Below are positions 7,664 through 13,298 of a stretch of 13,298 bases of DNA, one piece after another; position 1 is the first letter of the stretch; every line of letters begins with the position of its first letter. The DNA comes from Comamonadaceae bacterium. GTDB lineage: Bacteria; Pseudomonadota; Gammaproteobacteria; Burkholderiales; Burkholderiaceae_C. A program made the position numbers and the translations under genes. The DNA is taken from assembly GCA_947460165.1 (NCBI GenBank), contig CANHKH010000050.1, positions 1-13,298 on the forward strand, in the 5' to 3' direction. The notes under the pieces were generated by a model. It ran no database searches, was not told the origin of the DNA, and was given only the letters and a program-made list of their open reading frames with translations.

Positions 7664-8566
7664 TTAAAAAATCTTTGTGGCGACACCGCGCACGCACTCC
7701 ATCACAAAGCGGCTGGCCGGACTGAGTGCGCCCTGTAGTCGCCGGGTGATGCCCACCGGGCGCACCCATTCGACACCCGTGACCGGCAGTGCGCGCAATT
7801 GGCGCGCGCGCTCCTCCCAGTAAATCAGCTCGCGCGGCACAAAGGTCAGCGCATCGGACTGCAAGACCATGGACTTCATCAGCACGGTCGAGGTGGTCTC
7901 GACTTGAGCGCTTGGCGGGGGCAGCCCGTGGCTGCGAAAAAAATCATCGAACGCCTGGCGCTCAAGTTCGCGCTGGCGCGGCAGCACCCACTGCTGCTGG
8001 GCCAACTGCGCGGGCGTGATCTGCCGCAGCCTGCCCAAGGGGTGGTCGGTGCGGGCCACCACCACCGCGCTTTCAGTGAACAGCGTCTCGTGCAGCAGGT
8101 CCGGCTCATTGGCCCGAGCTGGCACCGAGGACAAGGCAAAGTCAATGTCGCCCTGCTTGACCCAGGGCATCAATGATTCATTGAGCCCGTAGAGCACACT
8201 GACCTGGAGCTCGGGCCGAGCTTGGCTGACCCGCGCCAGGGCGAGCGGCAGCAGCCGAGTGGCCTCGGTGGGGCCACAGCCAATGGTCACATGCCCCCGC
8301 TGCGCGCCCTTGAGCGCCTCGATCTCGCCCGCAGCATGCCGAAATTCAGCCTCCACCACCTGCCCGTGGTAGCGCAAAGCCTCGCCAAAGGGCGTGGCCA
8401 CCACGCCAAAACGGCCTCGCTCGATCAATGGCACGCCCAGGCTGCGCTCGAGCACCTTGATCGCTTTGGACAAGGCCGGCTGTGACACGCCCAGCTCGGC
8501 TGCGGCTTCGGTCAAGCTGCCGCAGCGAACGGCCGTCAAGAAAAACTGCACCTTTCGGAAATCCAT
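7664..8566 (-). CDS. LysR-family transcriptional regulator
   Basis: DNA-binding regulator of 300 aa, the standard LysR length. Residues 1-61 are the winged helix-turn-helix (FFLTAVRCGSLTEAAAELGV, then SQPALSKAIKVLERSLGVPL). The effector-binding domain starts around residue 90 (GHVTIGCGPTEATRLLPLAL) and contains the usual DIDFALSSVPA and HPLGRLRQITPAQLAQQQWVLP segments. It is transcribed away from the Rieske oxygenase operon with a 99-bp shared intergenic region, the classic arrangement for a LysR activator of a catabolic operon that responds to a pathway substrate or intermediate. It converges with the transporter operon. The inducer is unknown; a carboxylic aromatic compound or its CoA ester is inferred from the neighbours. 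Confidence 0.93.
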   Translation of the reverse strand: MDFRKVQFFLTAVRCGSLTEAAAELGVSQPALSKAIKVLERSLGVPLIERGRFGVVATPFGEALRYHGQVVEAEFRHAAGEIEALKGAQRGHVTIGCGPTEATRLLPLALARVSQARPELQVSVLYGLNESLMPWVKQGDIDFALSSVPARANEPDLLHETLFTESAVVVARTDHPLGRLRQITPAQLAQQQWVLPRQRELERQAFDDFFRSHGLPPPSAQVETTSTVLMKSMVLQSDALTFVPRELIYWEERARQLRALPVTGVEWVRPVGITRRLQGALSPASRFVMECVRGVATKIF

Positions 8567-8665
8567 AACCCATGGTAATAGAAATTGATGTGCTGGTTGT
8601 TGCGCTGTCCCGCACTGTCAAGGTAACTTAGCAGCTGTTCTATTTCAGACCGCTCAGGAGTTTTC
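8567..8665. promoter_or_regulatory. Divergent promoter/operator region between LysR gene and Rieske oxygenase operon
   Basis: This 99-bp gap must hold the promoters for both directions and is the expected LysR binding region. An inverted repeat TGCG-N6-CGCA at 8601-8614 sits about 50 bp before the oxygenase start. It resembles a LysR-type dyad, although the T-to-A spacing is 12 rather than the textbook 11. I could not assign convincing -35/-10 boxes. Confidence 0.5.
8656..8660 (+). promoter_or_regulatory. Ribosome-binding site AGGAG of the Rieske oxygenase alpha gene
   Basis: AGGAG is placed five bases before the ATG at 8666 and confirms that start. Confidence 0.75.
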
Positions 8666-10000
8666 ATGCCCACACTCGACCTGGACCACTTGGTCCAACC
8701 CGACCGCGTGCACCGCAGCGTGTACACCGACCCAGAGATTTTTGACCAGGAGATGGAGCAAATTTTTGAAGCTGCCTGGGTGTACTGCGGCCATGAGTCT
8801 CAGGTCAAAGAGCCCGGCCAGTTTCAGACCCTGCAAATTGGTCGCCAGCCCATGGTGATGGTGCGCGCCAAGGACGGTCAGATCCATGTGCTCTACAACC
8901 GCTGCCCTCACCGCGGCGTGCAGCTGTGCGGCAGCCACAGCGGCAACACCGGCAGTGGTTTTGTGTGCCCCTACCACGCTTGGAGCTTTCACCTGGACGG
9001 CAAGGTGCGCGCCATTCCGCTGATTCAAGGCTATGAGGGCACCAACCTGAACACGGAAGATCCCAACTTCAGCATGGCGCGGGCTGCTAGGGTGGACAAC
9101 TACCGCGGCTTTGTGTTTGCCAGCCTGAGTGCGCAGGGCCCGTCGCTGCTTGAATTTTTGGGCGATGCCAAGGTGGCTTTTGACGACATGTGCGACCGCT
9201 CCCCGGTCGGCGAGGTGGAGGTGGTGCCCGTGTGCCACCGGGTGGTCCAGCAGTCGAACTGGAAGTTTTTCATGGAAAACCAGCTCGACGCGCTGCACCC
9301 CTCGGTCACGCACCAGTCGACCGGTGTGTCGGCCCGCAGGGTGGAAAACCAAATTAAAAAAACCCAAGGCAGTGCGCCGCTGCATTACCACTACCTGTCC
9401 ACCTTTGCTTCGAGCTTTGACCAGTGGGACTCGGTGCAGACGGTCAACTTTCCGCACGGCCACGGCATCCTCAAGGCCTACATGGGCCTGCGCCCCACCG
9501 ACCCAGACACGCTGGAACACGAGGCTCAGCTGCGCCTGGCCTATGGCGAAGAAAAGGCCGAGGAATACCTCTCGCGCAGCATTCACCATGTGCTGATTTA
9601 CCCCTACCTGTCGGTGCAGTCGCCGCTGCAGCAGATACGCTGCCTGCGCCCGCTGGGGCCGGACAAGACGCTGTCAGAGATCTGGCATTTCCGCCTCAAG
9701 GGCGCGCCCGAGGCCATTTACCGCCGCGCGATGTGGTACTTCAACTTGGTCAACTCGCCGGCGACCATGATCAACGCCGACGACCTGGAGAACTGGACAC
9801 GCGCCCAAAACGGCCTGCTGTCCAAGGCCAATGACTGGGTGAGCTTTCACCGCAACATGGGCGGCGACACCGAGCGCGACGGCGTGCTGTATTCCAACAA
9901 CGGCACCTCTGAAGTGGTGATGCGAAATCAATTCAAGGCCTGGCGCAACTACATGGCCAATGCCTATGCCAAGGCCACTGTCACCGTCACCACCGACTGA
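8666..10000 (+). CDS. Aromatic ring-hydroxylating (Rieske) oxygenase, alpha subunit
   Basis: Catalytic subunit of 444 aa, the normal length for alpha subunits. It inserts oxygen into an aromatic ring with electrons passed through a Rieske cluster. The [2Fe-2S] ligands are visible as Cys80-x-His82 (NRCPHRGVQLC) and Cys101-x2-His104 (CPYHAWSF). The mononuclear iron site follows the pattern NWKFFMENQLDALHPSVTH, with Asp208 as the bridging residue and His211 and His216 as ligands. The third ligand is expected in ADDLENW (Asp372 or Asp373). All cofactor residues are present, so the enzyme should be active. A beta subunit follows 11 bases later, which places it with the alpha-beta hexamer class (benzoate, naphthalene and related dioxygenases). 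No ferredoxin or reductase gene is in the window. The native substrate is not readable; a carboxylate or its CoA ester is inferred from the ligase in the same operon. Confidence 0.93.
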   Translation: MPTLDLDHLVQPDRVHRSVYTDPEIFDQEMEQIFEAAWVYCGHESQVKEPGQFQTLQIGRQPMVMVRAKDGQIHVLYNRCPHRGVQLCGSHSGNTGSGFVCPYHAWSFHLDGKVRAIPLIQGYEGTNLNTEDPNFSMARAARVDNYRGFVFASLSAQGPSLLEFLGDAKVAFDDMCDRSPVGEVEVVPVCHRVVQQSNWKFFMENQLDALHPSVTHQSTGVSARRVENQIKKTQGSAPLHYHYLSTFASSFDQWDSVQTVNFPHGHGILKAYMGLRPTDPDTLEHEAQLRLAYGEEKAEEYLSRSIHHVLIYPYLSVQSPLQQIRCLRPLGPDKTLSEIWHFRLKGAPEAIYRRAMWYFNLVNSPATMINADDLENWTRAQNGLLSKANDWVSFHRNMGGDTERDGVLYSNNGTSEVVMRNQFKAWRNYMANAYAKATVTVTTD

Positions 10001-10005
10001 AGGAG
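10000..10005 (+). promoter_or_regulatory. Ribosome-binding site AAGGAG of the oxygenase beta gene
   Basis: AAGGAG overlaps the last base of the alpha stop codon and lies six bases before the ATG at 10012. It supports the 208-residue form of the beta subunit. Confidence 0.75.
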
Positions 10006-10011
10006 TTCATC

Positions 10012-10638
10012 ATGTCTAAAACCGAGGTCAAACAAGCCCTGGGCAGCGGCGTCGTCATTGAGGCGGTGCAATCGCTCACTGGCGCAGAATCCATTGCCCC
10101 CGACCACATGGGCCGCAGCCGCGAGAGCGCTGTGGGCTACATCCCGCGCGACATCACGATTGAGCCCACGCTGCTGCGCCAGATCGAAGTGCTGCTGGCC
10201 CAACAGGCAGTGATGCTGGACGCCAAGCGCTGGAGCCAATGGATGGAGATGTTCACCGAAGACGGCGTGTACTGGATGCCAGCCGCGCCCGAGCAAAGCG
10301 ACTGGACCTCGCAGCCCTCCATCTTTGCCGAAGACAAACTGCTGATGGAGGTGCGTGCCAACCGCTTGGTGCACCCCAACGCCTGGTCGCAGGCGGCGCA
10401 ATGGGCCACCCACCATTTGCTGGGCGCCACGCTGATTGAGCAAGCACAGCCAACCAGCTTGTCCACCTACACCCCCTTCCAGATGATGGAGGTGCGCCGC
10501 GACAAGGTGCGCCATTTTGGCGGCAGCTACCGACACAACTGGGTGCTGCAAGGCGGTCAGTGGAAGATCCACTTTCAGCGGGTCGACATGTTCAATGCCC
10601 AAGCCAGTTACGATTATGTGATTCAAGCTTGGATTTAA
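10012..10638 (+). CDS. Aromatic ring-hydroxylating oxygenase, beta subunit
   Basis: Structural small subunit of 208 aa that packs with alpha subunits. Family marks are the segment LLAQQAVMLDAKRWSQWMEMFTEDGVYWMPAA (SnoaL-like cone fold, first helices and strand), the central THHLLGATL strand region, and the ending GGQWKIHFQRVDMFNA followed by a terminal YVIQAWI. It is longer than the usual 160-180 residues because of an extra N-terminal stretch of roughly 40-50 residues before TIEPTLLRQIEVLL. An AAGGAG site just before the ATG supports this longer form. It sits 11 bp after alpha and 6 bp before the flavin oxidoreductase gene, so it is clearly part of one operon. Confidence 0.9.
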   Translation: MSKTEVKQALGSGVVIEAVQSLTGAESIAPDHMGRSRESAVGYIPRDITIEPTLLRQIEVLLAQQAVMLDAKRWSQWMEMFTEDGVYWMPAAPEQSDWTSQPSIFAEDKLLMEVRANRLVHPNAWSQAAQWATHHLLGATLIEQAQPTSLSTYTPFQMMEVRRDKVRHFGGSYRHNWVLQGGQWKIHFQRVDMFNAQASYDYVIQAWI

Positions 10639-10644
10639 CTGCCC

Positions 10645-12153
10645 ATGTGGAAACCTCCGGAACGCATCAAGTTTTTCTCATCCCACGGAGCGCTTCCCAC
10701 ACGCCAACAGGCCCAAGAGGCCAGGCTGTTCAGCCCCCTGCAAATGGGGCCTCTGCGCTTGCGGCACCGCACCTGGGTGCCGGCCATGGTGCCTTGGCGC
10801 TCCAATGAGGACGGGCTGGTCACCGAAGATGTGATCCAGTGGTATGCCCGCTTTGCCCAGGGTCAACCCGGCGCCATCGTCATTGAGGCGACGGGCATAC
10901 GCGATGTGCCCAGCGGGCCGCTGCTGCGCATCAGCGACGACCGCTATATTGATGGCTTGAGGCGCCTGACCCAGGCCGTTCACCAAGCCAGCGGCGGTCA
11001 CACCCGGCTGCTGATTCAGCTGATCGACTTTCTGCGCATCCGGCGCCGGCCTGAGCCACAGGTTTTTTTTGAGCGCCACCTGACGCTCACGCCAGCCCTG
11101 CTTGAACGCGCCGGGCTGACCGGCATGCCGGCCGAGCAAGCGCGGCAAGCCCTGCTGGAACAGGGGCCAGAGCGCTGGCAGGCCGTGCTCGATGAGCGCG
11201 ACTGGCAAAGCCTGCAGTATGGCGCGCGCGAGCATGTCAACGACCTGGAACTTGCCCATATCCGTGAGCTGCCTGCGGAGTTGCCAGAGCTGTTTGCCCA
11301 GGCCGCAGTGCGTGCACGCGCGGCCAACTTTGATGGCATTGAGCTGCACTATGCCCACGCCTACACCATGGCCTCGTTCTTGTCGGCCACCAACAAGCGC
11401 AGCGACGGCTACGGCGGCTCTCGCGAGGCCAGGGTGCGTTTGCCCCTGGAGGTGTACCAACAGGTGCGCCAAGCGGTGGGCACTGACTTTGCCGTGGGTT
11501 GCCGCTTTTTGACGGAAGAATGCATTGAGGGCGGCACCACGCTGGACGACAGCCGCTGGTACGCCACTGAGTTTGCCCGCGCAGGCATGGACTTTGTGTC
11601 GACCAGCCGAGGCGGCAAGTTCGACGATGCCAAACAGCCGGGCATAGGTCAGGCGGCCTACCCTTACACCGGCCGCAGCGGCTATGAATGCATGCCGCAG
11701 TATTTGTCTGATGCGCAGGGGCCCTTTGGCCGCAACCGCCAGGCCAGCGCCGACATACGCCAAACGCTCAGGCAGGCCGGCTTGAACACGCCCGTGGTGA
11801 GCACCGGTGGCGTGCACAACTTTGAGATGGCCGAAAGCATGCTCGCCGCCCAAGACTGCGATGTGGTGGGAACCGCACGCCAAAGCCTGGCCGATCCCGA
11901 CTGGGCGCTCAAAACTTGGCTGGGCATGGGCGATCAGGTGCGCCTGTGCGAATACACCAACTACTGCGAAGGCCTGGACCAAAAGCACAAGCAGGTGACC
12001 TGCCAGCTCTGGGACCGCTTGGACCTGGATGAGCCAGGCGTGCGCATGTCGCTGGACGGCAAGCGCAGGCTGATCGCCCCACCCTGGCAAGCAGATCAGA
12101 CCCAGCCTGACGCTGCGCCAGACGCGCTGGCAGCGCTGACCACACCCACATGA
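10645..12153 (+). CDS. Old Yellow Enzyme-type NADH:flavin oxidoreductase, single-barrel, with altered cysteine cluster motif
   Basis: Predicted FMN-dependent ene-reductase of 502 aa. The TIM barrel begins at ARLFSPLQMGPLRLRHRTWVPAM (about 26-48). The substrate-binding pair is in HYAHAYTMASFLS (His235, His238, Tyr240), followed by the OYE hallmark NKRSDGYGGSREARVRLPLEV (250-270). The phosphate-binding end is VVSTGGV with DVVGTARQSLADPDW. After the barrel comes C435-x5-C441-x11-C453, similar to the [4Fe-4S] motif of 2,4-dienoyl-CoA reductases (C-x2-C-x3-C-x11-C) but with one cysteine missing and one shifted. The second, pyridine-nucleotide domain of FadH is absent. An extra segment of about 60 residues (about 141-205) sits before the active-site strand. 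OYE-like domains also occur at the C-terminus of 2-aminobenzoyl-CoA monooxygenase/reductase, which fits the CoA-ligase neighbour. The stop overlaps the ligase start (ATGA). Confidence 0.87.
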   Translation: MWKPPERIKFFSSHGALPTRQQAQEARLFSPLQMGPLRLRHRTWVPAMVPWRSNEDGLVTEDVIQWYARFAQGQPGAIVIEATGIRDVPSGPLLRISDDRYIDGLRRLTQAVHQASGGHTRLLIQLIDFLRIRRRPEPQVFFERHLTLTPALLERAGLTGMPAEQARQALLEQGPERWQAVLDERDWQSLQYGAREHVNDLELAHIRELPAELPELFAQAAVRARAANFDGIELHYAHAYTMASFLSATNKRSDGYGGSREARVRLPLEVYQQVRQAVGTDFAVGCRFLTEECIEGGTTLDDSRWYATEFARAGMDFVSTSRGGKFDDAKQPGIGQAAYPYTGRSGYECMPQYLSDAQGPFGRNRQASADIRQTLRQAGLNTPVVSTGGVHNFEMAESMLAAQDCDVVGTARQSLADPDWALKTWLGMGDQVRLCEYTNYCEGLDQKHKQVTCQLWDRLDLDEPGVRMSLDGKRRLIAPPWQADQTQPDAAPDALAALTTPT

Positions 12154-13298
12154 GCGCTTTGCAAGCCTCTGGGCATGAGGACGACTTCAGCCGCCGTCAT
12201 CTGCCGCCCATGGCGCAGTGGCCCGAGTTGCTGGCGCCGCCGCGCGGCCTGAGCTACCCCGCACGGCTCAATGCGGCAGAGGCGCTGGTGGATGCGCAGG
12301 TGAGCGCCGGTCACGGGCAGCGCGTGGCGCTGCGCGGCGCCGGCCTGGTGTGGACCTACGCACAGCTGCAAGAGCAGGTGGACCGCATCGTGCAGGTGAT
12401 ACGCCAGGACTGGCGCCTGCCCACTGGTGCCCGGATTTTGTTGCGCGGAGCCAATCACCCCATGCTGGCCGCCTGCTGGCTGGCCGTGGTCAAAGCCGGT
12501 TGCGTGGCGGTGACCACCATGCCGCTGCTGCGTGCGCGAGAACTCGCTGTGATTGCGCGCAAGGCCGAGGTCGGCGGCGCCTTTTGCCAGGCCGATTTGC
12601 TGGACGAATGGCAGGGCGCGGTAACCAGCCTGGAGCGGCCCTGCCCGAGCTTGGGCTATGCCATTGAGTCGGGCATGGGCGACGCCCTGCAGCAGGCCAT
12701 GGCGCGCCAGGGCGGCGGCTGTGCGGCCGCCGACACCGCGCAAGACGACGTGGCGCTGATCGCCTTTACCTCAGGCACCACCGGCGTGCCCAAGGGCACC
12801 ATGCATTTCCAGCGCGACCTGCTGCTGATTGCCGATGTGCTGTCGCACCATTTGCTCGAACCCACGGCCGATGATGTGTTCATAGGCACGCCGCCACTGG
12901 CCTTTACCTTCGGCCTGGGAGGCCTGCTGGTGTTTGCGCTGCGGGCAGGTGCGTCGGCGGTGCTACAGCCGGCCTGGACGCCCGAGACCCTGCTGCAAGG
13001 CATGCGTGAGCACCGCGCCAGCATTTGCTTTACCGCCCCTACTTTTTACCGAAAGATGGCGCCGCTGGCCCAGAGCCTGCCCACGCTGAGGCATTGCGTC
13101 TCCTCCGGCGAGATGCTGCCGGCCGATACACGCGCCCAATGGCTGGCGGCCACAGGCATTGAGATGACCGAATGCCTGGGCTCGACCGAGTTGCTGCATG
13201 CCTTCATAGGCTGCAAACCCGGCGCAGTGCGACCGGGGGCCACCGGCCAGGTGGTGCCAGGCTATGAAGCGTGCATCGTCAACGAGCATGGCGAGCGC
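12150..13298 (+). CDS. Benzoate / 2-aminobenzoate-CoA ligase family protein, N-terminal part (3' end outside window)
   Basis: The frame is open from ATG at 12150 to the window end, 383 codons; the family is usually 510-550 aa, so roughly a quarter is missing. It activates a carboxylic acid via an acyl-adenylate to a CoA thioester. The N-terminus (FSRRHLPPMAQWP, then LSYPARLNAAEALV) and the block ANHPMLAACWLAVVKAGCVA followed by TTMPLLRAREL are those of the aryl-CoA ligases acting on benzoate or 2-aminobenzoate. The adenylate P-loop is TSGTTGVPKGT (207-217), and LGSTELLHAFIG (343-354) is the A5-like motif, with Glu347, in the form typical of benzoate-CoA ligases. The catalytic lysine region lies beyond the window. 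It overlaps the preceding gene by ATGA, so oxygenase, flavin reductase and ligase are co-expressed. The exact acid is unknown; 2-aminobenzoate or a related ring acid is the best guess. Confidence 0.88.
   Translation, partial: MSALQASGHEDDFSRRHLPPMAQWPELLAPPRGLSYPARLNAAEALVDAQVSAGHGQRVALRGAGLVWTYAQLQEQVDRIVQVIRQDWRLPTGARILLRGANHPMLAACWLAVVKAGCVAVTTMPLLRARELAVIARKAEVGGAFCQADLLDEWQGAVTSLERPCPSLGYAIESGMGDALQQAMARQGGGCAAADTAQDDVALIAFTSGTTGVPKGTMHFQRDLLLIADVLSHHLLEPTADDVFIGTPPLAFTFGLGGLLVFALRAGASAVLQPAWTPETLLQGMREHRASICFTAPTFYRKMAPLAQSLPTLRHCVSSGEMLPADTRAQWLAATGIEMTECLGSTELLHAFIGCKPGAVRPGATGQVVPGYEACIVNEHGER

Noticed and set aside
8654..9589. 311-codon minus-strand frame over the Rieske alpha gene
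   Set aside because: Antisense shadow; the plus strand carries all Rieske and iron-site residues.
10678..12090. 470-codon open frame on the minus strand across the OYE-like gene
   Set aside because: Low-information composition, no family resemblance, and full overlap with a gene that has clear OYE motifs and operon spacing.

Overview
The window looks like chromosomal DNA of a GC-rich betaproteobacterium, most likely a Burkholderiales / Comamonadaceae-type soil or water bacterium. This rests on the codon use, on the LIV-type transporter linked to aromatic-acid genes, and on the overall look of the proteins. No ribosomal or other marker gene is present, so the placement is inference.

Left part (1-2442) is a loose group of small genes with a genome-defence flavour. 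It holds the C-terminal end of a DUF2130 protein (+). A two-gene minus-strand operon follows, encoding a HIT-family nucleotide hydrolase/transferase and, with an ATGA start/stop overlap, an HNH endonuclease carrying an N-terminal phosphorothioate (sulfur)-binding type domain. Then comes an orphan HigA-type antitoxin (+) with a palindrome just upstream. No toxin and no dnd modification genes are visible.

Middle part (2443-7612) starts with about 470 bp without a convincing gene but with several inverted repeats. It continues as a complete LIV-type (HAAT family) ABC importer: binding protein, permeases LivH and LivM, ATPases LivG and LivF. A strong intrinsic terminator sits between the binding protein gene and livH. 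The last three genes are joined by ATGA overlaps.

Right part (7664-13298) is a catabolic block. A LysR regulator (-) is divergent from a tightly packed operon (+) of Rieske oxygenase alpha and beta subunits, an Old Yellow Enzyme-type flavin oxidoreductase with an altered C-terminal cysteine motif, and an aryl-CoA ligase of the benzoate / 2-aminobenzoate-CoA ligase family that runs off the window end.

Read together (inference), the importer takes up an aromatic or related carboxylic acid, the ligase makes its CoA thioester, and the Rieske oxygenase plus the flavin reductase oxygenate and then reduce the ring, under control of the LysR protein. This resembles in logic the 2-aminobenzoyl-CoA monooxygenase/reductase route, where an oxygenase and an OYE-like reductase act together on an aryl-CoA, but with a Rieske enzyme as the oxygenase. 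The substrate is unknown, and the Rieske ferredoxin/reductase partners are not in the window.
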